This document shows positions 1 to 7,831 of a stretch of 30,690 nt of DNA, in pieces. This DNA is from a virus: positions 1-30,690 of the IMG/VR virus record IMGVR_UViG_3300006916_000031; one strand, 5' to 3'. The stretch's first letter is position 1; each line of letters opens with the position of its first letter. Both the position numbers and the translations under genes were made by a program. The notes under the pieces were generated by a model, which made no database searches, was not told the origin of the DNA, and worked only from the letters and a program-made list of their open reading frames with translations.

Positions 1-123
1 AAAATTGTTGATGGAGCAGTTACAGCTGTCAAACAAGGTACAGGCTTATACCCTATCTACTCTAAGCTTTACACAACTACGGGTGGTAGTACTAGCGAAA
101 CTATTACAGTTAGCGGCCTACAA
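1..123. repeat. Terminal direct repeat (copy 1), circular-assembly overlap
   Basis: These 123 bases are identical to 30568-30690. The repeat lies inside a coding sequence and keeps its frame, so joining the ends gives one intact gene. It is best read as the overlap left by assembling a circular or circularly permuted molecule, not as a physical terminal repeat. Confidence 0.9.
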
Positions 124-285
124 ACCACTGATATTGTTATTGCTGATATGAATGATCATGGTGCTACACCTGTGTCTTGTAATGAAAGACGCGTTAGTGC
201 TGCAGATACAATATATTTACAATTCTCTGCTGATCCAGGTAATGATCACAAGATGAATATTATTGTATTTCGTCCACTGAACTAA
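1..285 (+). CDS. Head-fibre/decoration-like protein, third tandem paralogue (3' part)
   Basis: This is the 3' part of a gene whose 5' part lies at the other end of the window (30235-30690). The first 123 bases duplicate the end of the window in the same reading frame, so the joined product is 205 aa. The visible C-terminal domain (LYTTTGGST, DPGNDHKMNIIVF) matches the C-terminal domains of the two genes upstream on the circle (28893-29627 and 29681-30223). A short repeat-like linker (DGAVTAV) precedes it, as in trimeric phage fibres. The position directly after the major capsid gene suggests a head fibre or decoration protein. Function is inferred from context and repeat architecture only. 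Confidence 0.85.
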   Translation, partial: KIVDGAVTAVKQGTGLYPIYSKLYTTTGGSTSETITVSGLQTTDIVIADMNDHGATPVSCNERRVSAADTIYLQFSADPGNDHKMNIIVFRPLN

Positions 286-292
286 TAGGTAT

Positions 293-307
293 GGGGCATT
301 TTGCCCC
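293..307 (+). terminator. GC-rich hairpin after the third decoration-like gene
   Basis: GGGGCA and TGCCCC flank a 3-nt loop, 7 nt after the stop codon at 283-285. No T-tract follows (TAACC), so it is at best an attenuator or mRNA-stabilising stem. A similar GGGGC/GCCCC hairpin follows the first paralogue (29637-29656). Confidence 0.45.
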
Positions 308-333
308 TAACCTACACCTCAAGGAAGAGGAAC

Positions 334-897
334 ATGGCAACTAAGCTAGAAATTATCAATAAAACTCTAAATTATTTAGGTCAGCCTTCTGTAAATACTT
401 TAGATACAGGTGATGATGTTATTAATGCATTGTCAAATCTTTATGAATCAGAAAAAAAAGATTTGCTAGCTAGTACTGCATGGAGTTTCGCTAAAAAATG
501 GGATTATTTAGTGCAAACTACAAATACACCTATCGATGAAACTTATAAATACGAATATAATCTGCCTACTGACTACATAACGATGCGTCAGATATACCCT
601 TTTTCAAATTATGAAATATTAAGCGGAAAGGTACTTTATAGTAATATTGGTAGCAAACTAAAAATACAATATATTTATGATGTAGATGCATCACAATTCC
701 CGCCCTATTTCACAAAACTAATGGCATATGCATTGGCTGCTGAAGGTGCAATGCTTGTGACACAAAATGTCAACCTAGCACAATTATGGTCACAGAAATA
801 TACGACACAAAAAGCAATAGCACAAAACAGAGATGCTACTGCTCAGCCATCACAGACGATAGCTCATAACCCAATTTATAGTTCTCATTGGACTTAG
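334..897 (+). CDS. Tail tubular protein A-like (T7 gp11-type gatekeeper/adaptor)
   Basis: The 187-aa product opens with MATKLEIINKTLNYLGQ and continues with an N-terminal helical region (ALSNLYESEKKDLLASTAWSFAK). This is the signature of the podovirus tail tubular A family, which forms a 12-mer ring between portal and nozzle. Length agrees with the family. The ATG at 334 is chosen because AAGGAAGAGG lies just upstream; a TTG at 301 in the same frame sits inside a hairpin and has no good ribosome site. It is followed after 9 nt by the tail nozzle gene, the usual podovirus order. The family call is from sequence pattern, without a search. Confidence 0.85.
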   Translation: MATKLEIINKTLNYLGQPSVNTLDTGDDVINALSNLYESEKKDLLASTAWSFAKKWDYLVQTTNTPIDETYKYEYNLPTDYITMRQIYPFSNYEILSGKVLYSNIGSKLKIQYIYDVDASQFPPYFTKLMAYALAAEGAMLVTQNVNLAQLWSQKYTTQKAIAQNRDATAQPSQTIAHNPIYSSHWT

Positions 898-906
898 GGG
901 GTTAAA

Positions 907-2976
907 ATGGGAGTAATCGTAACAAATCATGATTTTACGCATGGTGAGCTTGATCCGCTATTGTATGCAAGATCTGACTTACAATTATACAACAAATCAG
1001 CACAAAAAATTGAAAACCTAGTTGTGATGCCCGGTGGTTCAGTAGGATCTAGGTTTGGGACTACTTTTGTTAAAAATCATACTGCTAACCCTGACCCAGT
1101 ATATAAGTTATTTGGATGGAAAACTTCAAACGCAGCATATTTGATTGTAGTTGATCAAAGCACTTTTGAGGTTTATATAACTTCTGACTTTAGTACAAGC
1201 ACATCAATCAATCATTCATTTAGCCCGGATAAAGTTAAAGGGGCACAAAACCAAAATGAGTTTATAATTTGCTCACAAGAAGCACAACCTATAATAATAT
1301 CTCTTGATGCCAGCAATAATGTAACGCATAATTATTTCACATTCTCTAATCCTCCTACTTATGAATTTGATGTTAACTATAATGATTCTGTTTTCACATT
1401 ATCTGAAGTAACTATAACACCACCTGACGCAACTAGCAGCTCATACCCTACCCTGACTATCGAAACGATGGGTTCGTTTGGTGGTTTCACCGCCAATTTT
1501 GTTGGTGGTAAATTTTCTTCTTTAGGTCCAAGCACAGGTGATCAAATTGGTGTAGCTGTTATTACAGAATATGTTAGTTCTACAGAGGTTAAAGTACGTA
1601 TCGATAATGAGTTTGCAGCTATAACACCAGCACCTGCAACAGGCCCTAAGGGCAGATTCAATGGTAATCAAAGTAACTTAACCGAAACTGCTTACAATAG
1701 TACACGCGGATGGCCAGCCTGTGTAACATTCTATCAAAACCGACTTATATTTGCTGGTGGTGATCACTTGCCACAGTCGTTATTTATGAGTGTTATTGGT
1801 GACTTTACTAATTTTGATACTGGTAGTGGCCTAGATTCAGATGCTATTGCATTCACAATTGGATCGTCACAGAATGAAAAAATTCTAAACTTAGTTTCTT
1901 CCAGATCTTTACAGGTATTCACCGATACAAGTGAATTTGCTACAAATATATGGTCTTCTGGTGCATTGACACCATCAAATGTGGAACTAAGACTACAAAC
2001 TTCAAACGGTAGTAAGAATGTTACACCTGCTATTTTAGATAATCAGACTGTCTACGTAAAAAAAGGCGGAAAAGCCATTATGGCTTTTGGAAATAATGAT
2101 AGCTCTACAGGCTATATTTCATCTGACATATCTATAATGAGCAGCCATTTAATACAAAACCCAAGAACACTCTATGCTTATACAGAAAATGATGCATATG
2201 ATTCAAACATGCTATTTTGTATAAATTTTGATAGATCACTAGTTATATATCAAAGCATGTCTGAACAAAATGTTTCTGCGTGGACTCAAATAAAACGAGA
2301 AAATACACTCTGGGATGATGTAGCCTTTGTCGATGGTGACGTTTACTTTATCGTTACAGAAACACGTGGAACAAGCCAATTTGGATATGGATATACACAT
2401 ATAGAAAAGCTATCATGGGATATAACACTTGATAAAGCATATCAAAAAACTATATCAACTAGCACTAGTTCACAAACTGTTTCCATGGATAATGTTTTTA
2501 ATAAAGCCGTGAATGATGTCGTTTCATTTGTAGCTGTGGATGAAAACGATCAACAAATCTATATTGGTGATTTTACAGTAGATAGCTCAAATAATGTTGA
2601 AATACCACCTTTGAATGTTAGTGGTGATTATTATTTTGGTTATAAGTTCAAACAGAAACTACAAACTATGCCTGCACACATCGTATCACAAGCTGGTGAC
2701 ACACTTTATACTAAAAAAAGAATTAGTAAGATCTATGTGCATTATTACAATTCAATGACTTTTACGGTAAATGGCAAACAAATCCCAATGAGGCGTTTGG
2801 ATAACACTACCGTTACTTCAGGCGAATCATCTTTCATGTATACTTATACAAGCACTGGCGTATTTGAAACGCCTAGCATCACATTAGGATGGAGCCATAC
2901 TACATATGTAACATGTGAGCAAAATGATCCACTACCGATCAATATATTAGGTATAGCAGTAGAACTAACAACTTAA
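907..2976 (+). CDS. Tail tubular protein B-like (T7 gp12-type tail nozzle)
   Basis: A 689-aa protein. Its first 60 residues carry the family hallmark: NHDFTHGELDPLLYARSDL, then a conserved stretch on non-tail residues (KIENLVVMPGGSVGSRFGTTFV). This N-terminal pattern is typical of podovirus tail nozzle proteins, which form a hexamer below the adaptor ring. Much of the rest is predicted beta-rich by eye, with many Ser/Thr/Asn residues. The ribosome site is GGGGGTTAAA before the ATG, and it follows the tail tubular A gene by 9 nt. Length fits the family. Function is inferred from pattern plus gene order. Confidence 0.85.
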   Translation: MGVIVTNHDFTHGELDPLLYARSDLQLYNKSAQKIENLVVMPGGSVGSRFGTTFVKNHTANPDPVYKLFGWKTSNAAYLIVVDQSTFEVYITSDFSTSTSINHSFSPDKVKGAQNQNEFIICSQEAQPIIISLDASNNVTHNYFTFSNPPTYEFDVNYNDSVFTLSEVTITPPDATSSSYPTLTIETMGSFGGFTANFVGGKFSSLGPSTGDQIGVAVITEYVSSTEVKVRIDNEFAAITPAPATGPKGRFNGNQSNLTETAYNSTRGWPACVTFYQNRLIFAGGDHLPQSLFMSVIGDFTNFDTGSGLDSDAIAFTIGSSQNEKILNLVSSRSLQVFTDTSEFATNIWSSGALTPSNVELRLQTSNGSKNVTPAILDNQTVYVKKGGKAIMAFGNNDSSTGYISSDISIMSSHLIQNPRTLYAYTENDAYDSNMLFCINFDRSLVIYQSMSEQNVSAWTQIKRENTLWDDVAFVDGDVYFIVTETRGTSQFGYGYTHIEKLSWDITLDKAYQKTISTSTSSQTVSMDNVFNKAVNDVVSFVAVDENDQQIYIGDFTVDSSNNVEIPPLNVSGDYYFGYKFKQKLQTMPAHIVSQAGDTLYTKKRISKIYVHYYNSMTFTVNGKQIPMRRLDNTTVTSGESSFMYTYTSTGVFETPSITLGWSHTTYVTCEQNDPLPINILGIAVELTT

Positions 2977-2985
2977 GGAAGAGTT

Positions 2986-3552
2986 ATGGCAGGTGCAGAT
3001 TTCGGAGTAATTGCAGCCATAGGCGCAGGTGCAGGTATTGCAGGTCAAGCAATGCAAGCACATGAAGAAAGCATAGAAGAACAACAGCAGGAGGCCTCTT
3101 TACGCCTACAAGAAAGCCAAACCAAGGCTAAAGCTGCGCAAGATCAAATATCTCGTGATAAACAGCTACAACAAGTACAAGCTTCTCAAAAGGCTCGTGC
3201 TGTTGCACAAGGCATGTCTTTATCAAGTGGTACCTATAATTCATTGGCTGACGCTAGTTACAATGCATTTGCTGAAGATACCAACATCGCAAATTTAAAT
3301 CTAAGTAATCAAGAAGCTGAAATAAACCAAAGAATGGATGCTGCACAATCTGAATACCATAGTCAATTATGGGGGAATGTCTTTTCAAGTGTTGGTGACA
3401 TTTCAAACCTAATGAGCTTTGAACACCATCATGGCGGATCTAATAGTGGTTCGAATGATACAAATAATACATTCGATAACTCAATTGATCAGACATACTC
3501 ACCCGAGGGCGACTATGAATACTACTTAAGACACACTGTGGAGTGGGAATAA
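2986..3552 (+). CDS. Internal virion / ejection protein (gp14-like)
   Basis: The 188-aa product has a Gly/Ala-rich hydrophobic N-terminus (FGVIAAIGAGAGIAGQAM). A long Gln/Glu/Ala-rich helical region follows (about residues 25-130, coiled-coil-like), then a His/Ser/Asn/Asp-rich tail. This layout matches small podovirus internal core proteins that are ejected and reach the cell envelope. It lies directly after the nozzle gene, where T7-like phages place gene 14. AAGGAAGAG precedes the ATG. Its stop overlaps the next start (TAATG). Sequence in this family is weakly conserved, so the call rests mostly on composition and synteny. Confidence 0.7.
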   Translation: MAGADFGVIAAIGAGAGIAGQAMQAHEESIEEQQQEASLRLQESQTKAKAAQDQISRDKQLQQVQASQKARAVAQGMSLSSGTYNSLADASYNAFAEDTNIANLNLSNQEAEINQRMDAAQSEYHSQLWGNVFSSVGDISNLMSFEHHHGGSNSGSNDTNNTFDNSIDQTYSPEGDYEYYLRHTVEWE

Positions 3553-6011
3553 TGAGAGATTATCCAGAATACAATCCTAGCGTTGGTGTTGGAGTTAGTT
3601 CTGGCAACTCAGCTATGGCTCAAGCTAATGAACAACGTGCCAATTTATATGGTAATTTAGCTCAAAAAGCATTCGGAGTAGCACAAGCTAATGTTGACCA
3701 AAAGGAGATGCAAGAAGGTAAAGAGGACGCTGCAAAGCAAGGTTTAGGTTGGTCACCAAAATCTAGCCTTACAGAGGCTGGAAGAGCATATAACCAAGAA
3801 GGTCAGCAGGTAGCACGAAATGTAGCATCATCACAAGTATTGAATCAGATGAATGCTATTTATAATCAGGTTATGAATAAACCGATTACAATCGATCCTA
3901 AAACAGGTGCTGCACAAAACATGACTGATTTTACTAATGCAGCAAATCAGTACTATCAGAACATAGAAAATACTATCGATCCTAAAATGAAGCCTTACAT
4001 GGATCAAATATTCAATAGCTCAATGACTTCGTACGGCTCAAGAATTGCAAATCGTGTAGGTTCCTACATGAAAGCACAAACTATAGCTAATTATATTAAC
4101 ACAGCTAATCAATTATCTAATCATGCTGGTAATCTGATGGCTCAAGCATATGCAACAACAGATCCTAAAATAAGAGCACAGTTACAAAGAAATGCTTTTG
4201 ATATTTTACAGAGTGCTAATCAACAATCATCTATGTTAGGTGACCCTATTAAATCTGGAAACATGCAGAGAGAACACAAAGAAAACTTTCTGAATGCATC
4301 TGTTGTTGGTCGAATGAAAGGTTTGATGCAGCAGTATAACAATGCTACTGATCCTGCTGATAAACAAGCATTAGCACAACAAATACAACAATTTCCAGAG
4401 AACTTCGCTAATGATGAAGGTATGCAGAAAGTATATGGGCAAGTAAGCTTAGACGATAATATGTCTGCTATCAGTCAAGAGCGTATGACGCGCACATTAA
4501 ATAGAATGTCAGCACAATTTGGTCATGCACTCAAAGCAAATACTAATCAGATGCAATTACAGATGAAAAATGCAGTTATTTCTGTTGGTAATGGTTCACC
4601 AGTACCTAAAGATTTAATGGCTCAAGTGCAGTCTGAATATCCTAAACTTTACCCAGAATTCAATGATAAGATACAGACCGCTTCTTTAACTAATTCAATG
4701 TATCAAGATTATGTCTCACGTGGAATAGGATCGATACAAGGATTTATTAGCAAATATAATGATCCACATCAAACACTTTCTATTCCTGGTGTTGATTCTA
4801 CTGTGCAACAAAATGTAAAAACACAGCTTATCAAACAGTTTGGTAGCTATGTCAAACAAGTAAAAAATGACCCCTACTCAACAGTATCTAATACTGCACC
4901 AGCTAAAACATATATGTCACAGCAGCTGAATAGCTTGAATCCAAACAAAACAGGTGAAACACTGAGTAGTACACAGCTGCAAACAGAACTAAGCCAATCT
5001 GTTTCTAATCCTATGGTTAATTTTGAATCAGCAAGATCACCTCAAGTTTCTGAAGCATTGAATAACTATAATACTCATATACAGCAACTACAGAGCTCAC
5101 ATGGTATTAGTAGCCAATATCAAACAATGATTAGCGCTGATCAAGCTAAAACGATCGTAAATAACCTTAGTAATATGGACCCAGTACAACGCATACAAGC
5201 ATTAACCACTGCTGAGGGTAACTATGGTAACCACTGGGGATCCGTACAAAGAGCATTATTGAACGCAAAACTACCCTACGATGATCTAATATCTGCACGT
5301 ATTTTAAGCAACACAAGCAATAATAGTATTGTTAGCGATATGATGAATGGTCATGATATTTTACGACAAGAAGGTGCTAAAAAAGCATATACTGATCTAG
5401 GTACCACATATAAAGATGCTAGGCAACAAATTATAAGTGCAATGCCTCATGATTTCATCAGTAATTTACAAAGTAACCCTGGGTCACAATCATCACAATT
5501 TGTTAACGGTATAATCAATTCAATTCTTAATTTATCAGTTGCTAGACTGCAAAAAAGTAATCAAACATGGGCTACTCCAATGGTTGGTGGTCATTTTACG
5601 CCCTCTAATGTTACACAACAATCCATTGATGATGTAATGAATAGTCTTTACCAAAATGGCGCTAAAGATGGAATACGGGTGCCTTATAAAGTCATTACTA
5701 AAAATCCATCTGGTGGCTATACACCTACGGATATTAACTATAGTACAGTAAAAACCATGATGGCTTACTATAAGAATAAAGCTACTACACAAGCTATGGT
5801 AGATGATAAATCAGTAGATGTACGTAAGGCATTATCAAATGCAAAATGGGTTAACTCGCCTAGTAATGAGGGTTTGCAGTTGGTCCAATCTAATGGTAAA
5901 CCATTCTATTATAAAAATGGTAAACCCTACTCTTTTACATTCGAAACAGCAGCTAACCCAGGATCAATACCTGGTGACTACAATGAATATGCAGAACGAA
6001 GAGGTATTTGA
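3552..6011 (+). CDS. Large internal virion / ejection protein (gp15-like)
   Basis: An 819-aa, Gln/Asn/Ser-rich, largely helical protein without recognised catalytic motifs. It is second in a run of four virion-core-type genes, the place held in T7-like phages by gene 15, whose product forms the periplasmic ejection channel. The ATG at 3552 overlaps the preceding stop by one base (TAATG), with GGAG at 3540-3543. An in-frame GTG three codons earlier is less likely. Its end overlaps the next start (TGATG). Function is by position and composition, not by a specific motif. Confidence 0.65.
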   Translation: MRDYPEYNPSVGVGVSSGNSAMAQANEQRANLYGNLAQKAFGVAQANVDQKEMQEGKEDAAKQGLGWSPKSSLTEAGRAYNQEGQQVARNVASSQVLNQMNAIYNQVMNKPITIDPKTGAAQNMTDFTNAANQYYQNIENTIDPKMKPYMDQIFNSSMTSYGSRIANRVGSYMKAQTIANYINTANQLSNHAGNLMAQAYATTDPKIRAQLQRNAFDILQSANQQSSMLGDPIKSGNMQREHKENFLNASVVGRMKGLMQQYNNATDPADKQALAQQIQQFPENFANDEGMQKVYGQVSLDDNMSAISQERMTRTLNRMSAQFGHALKANTNQMQLQMKNAVISVGNGSPVPKDLMAQVQSEYPKLYPEFNDKIQTASLTNSMYQDYVSRGIGSIQGFISKYNDPHQTLSIPGVDSTVQQNVKTQLIKQFGSYVKQVKNDPYSTVSNTAPAKTYMSQQLNSLNPNKTGETLSSTQLQTELSQSVSNPMVNFESARSPQVSEALNNYNTHIQQLQSSHGISSQYQTMISADQAKTIVNNLSNMDPVQRIQALTTAEGNYGNHWGSVQRALLNAKLPYDDLISARILSNTSNNSIVSDMMNGHDILRQEGAKKAYTDLGTTYKDARQQIISAMPHDFISNLQSNPGSQSSQFVNGIINSILNLSVARLQKSNQTWATPMVGGHFTPSNVTQQSIDDVMNSLYQNGAKDGIRVPYKVITKNPSGGYTPTDINYSTVKTMMAYYKNKATTQAMVDDKSVDVRKALSNAKWVNSPSNEGLQLVQSNGKPFYYKNGKPYSFTFETAANPGSIPGDYNEYAERRGI

Positions 6012-7831
6012 TGCGACCTGATAATCAGCCTGTACAAAATGATGATCTTTCTAGCACAGGTATTGGCAATACAAATAATTCGTATAGTGGACTAGTTAGT
6101 ACTGGAACCGATCAAACTGCTAATCCTAGTGATTTAGTTGGAACACAAGACCAAACGTCTGAGTTAAAAGGCTTAGGAGCTAATCTAGCTTTAGGTATGC
6201 CGTTACAATATGCTGGAGATATACTATCCAGAGAGCGAGAGCTGTTTTATGGTGAAAATGAATATAAGCAATCACTACAACAACAAGAGAATTTAAAAAA
6301 TTCATTGCAACAAACTGCAAATGCATTGCCAACGGATGACCAACATTGGTATAGCACAGGAGCAGCAAGGTTTGTAGGTAGCTTATTTGACCCACTAACT
6401 ATAGCTTCAGGTGGTCTAGCTGAGGTAGGATTAAAAGCAGCAGTACCGTCTATAGCGCGTATCTTAGAAACGGATGCTGGTGAAACACTAGGTACTCGTA
6501 TCCTTAAAAGTGCGGTCAAAGGTACAGTTTCAGGATTTGCTGGGGCCAATATATCGAGTGGTGTTCAAGCTGCTGTAGAATATGGATCACCTGATCATAT
6601 AACAATGAATGATTACTTGAGCAACCTCATCAATTGGTCAGCTATGGGAGCTATACATGGCGTAGCAAGCCCTATACTAAATGATATATGGAAGAATGTT
6701 AGCGGTAAGTACGAACCCAAAACATTAACAGATGATGCCGTTAGCATGCAAAATGATAGCCCTATCAAAGAAGAGGCAGCAAAAGCACAGGCTGATACAG
6801 CAATCACACAAGCGAATGCTGGAAAAAAAGTTAATGTCGCAGCTCAAATATTAGCTGAACAAAACAGAGCTATTGACGAAGTCAATGCAAAGCAAGCTTT
6901 ATACGAACAATTGCCTGAAGACAAAAAGGCCAATATCCCCTCGCCTATCAAGCAGCTTGAAGATAATGTTACGCAAGCCAAAGCTAATCTTGATGACTCT
7001 GAGGGCAACATCAAGCAAATATTGAATAATATCAGTGATGAATATGATGCACTAGATAGCGATAAGCTCAAAAATGAAGCATTATCTACACCTTTACCTA
7101 GACTTGTTGAATCTATTTCTAAAATAACCGCCACAGATGGCTTGTCTGATGAAACTACAGATCAATTGAATCAGCTCAAAGACAGTCTAAAATCAAGCTC
7201 ATATAGCTTTGGACCAGCTCAAACCATATACGACGCGTTGAAACTCGACCGTCCGTATTTAGTACCTAAAGAAGATCGGGATATGATAGCTAGTCTACAT
7301 GACCCTATTAATGAAGCTGATATGATTGATCAAATGTCTAAAGAAAATTATTCACAAGATAATCAAGATGTACTGAATAATCGTACAACTGCTATTCGAT
7401 CCAATAATACACCTGTTAAATCGATGCCTCTTTACAGCGATCACCTACCTGCTCTCAATGATGCATTAGATGATTTTGCAAACAGGCAACTTGATGTTAA
7501 GAATGCACAAGATAACTTAGAATATAAAACAGCAGAAAAAAATGACTTGACCGGACCTGTTAATGAGATGGCACAAAGCGTTATAAATGATACACATAAC
7601 ATCGACGAAGAGGCAAATATACCGAGTGTTGAAGATACTATTAATGACAGCTTCCCTTATGAAAATCATGAGCCAACATTGGGAGACCTACAAGCAACCA
7701 TAAACAGATACCTAGATCAAGGTCTATTAACTCAAGACGAAATTGATAGCATGACACCTAATATTAATGATGACCATGATGGTAAATTTTTAGATATAGT
7801 TAGTAAATGTCTTTTGGAGAATAATGAATGA
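6011..7831 (+). CDS. Internal virion / ejection protein with hydrophobic N-terminal third
   Basis: The 606-aa product starts with a polar segment. A Gly/Ala-rich region at about residues 110-225 follows (GAARFVGSLFDPLTIASGG, KGTVSGFAGANISSGVQAA, WSAMGAIHGVASPI), resembling membrane-active segments of phage ejection proteins. A long charged helical region comes after that. No lysozyme or transglycosylase motif was found. The ATG at 6011 overlaps the previous stop (TGATG) and has GAAGAGG upstream. It ends in an ATGA overlap with the next gene, so this gene and the 856-aa gene may together correspond to one gp16-type protein of other phages. That is inference. Confidence 0.65.
   Translation: MRPDNQPVQNDDLSSTGIGNTNNSYSGLVSTGTDQTANPSDLVGTQDQTSELKGLGANLALGMPLQYAGDILSRERELFYGENEYKQSLQQQENLKNSLQQTANALPTDDQHWYSTGAARFVGSLFDPLTIASGGLAEVGLKAAVPSIARILETDAGETLGTRILKSAVKGTVSGFAGANISSGVQAAVEYGSPDHITMNDYLSNLINWSAMGAIHGVASPILNDIWKNVSGKYEPKTLTDDAVSMQNDSPIKEEAAKAQADTAITQANAGKKVNVAAQILAEQNRAIDEVNAKQALYEQLPEDKKANIPSPIKQLEDNVTQAKANLDDSEGNIKQILNNISDEYDALDSDKLKNEALSTPLPRLVESISKITATDGLSDETTDQLNQLKDSLKSSSYSFGPAQTIYDALKLDRPYLVPKEDRDMIASLHDPINEADMIDQMSKENYSQDNQDVLNNRTTAIRSNNTPVKSMPLYSDHLPALNDALDDFANRQLDVKNAQDNLEYKTAEKNDLTGPVNEMAQSVINDTHNIDEEANIPSVEDTINDSFPYENHEPTLGDLQATINRYLDQGLLTQDEIDSMTPNINDDHDGKFLDIVSKCLLENNE

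Noticed and set aside
6247-6549. Open frame of 100 codons on the minus strand.
   Set aside because: It is antisense to the ejection-protein gene, has no recognisable family or ribosome site support, and its composition follows the opposite strand's codons.
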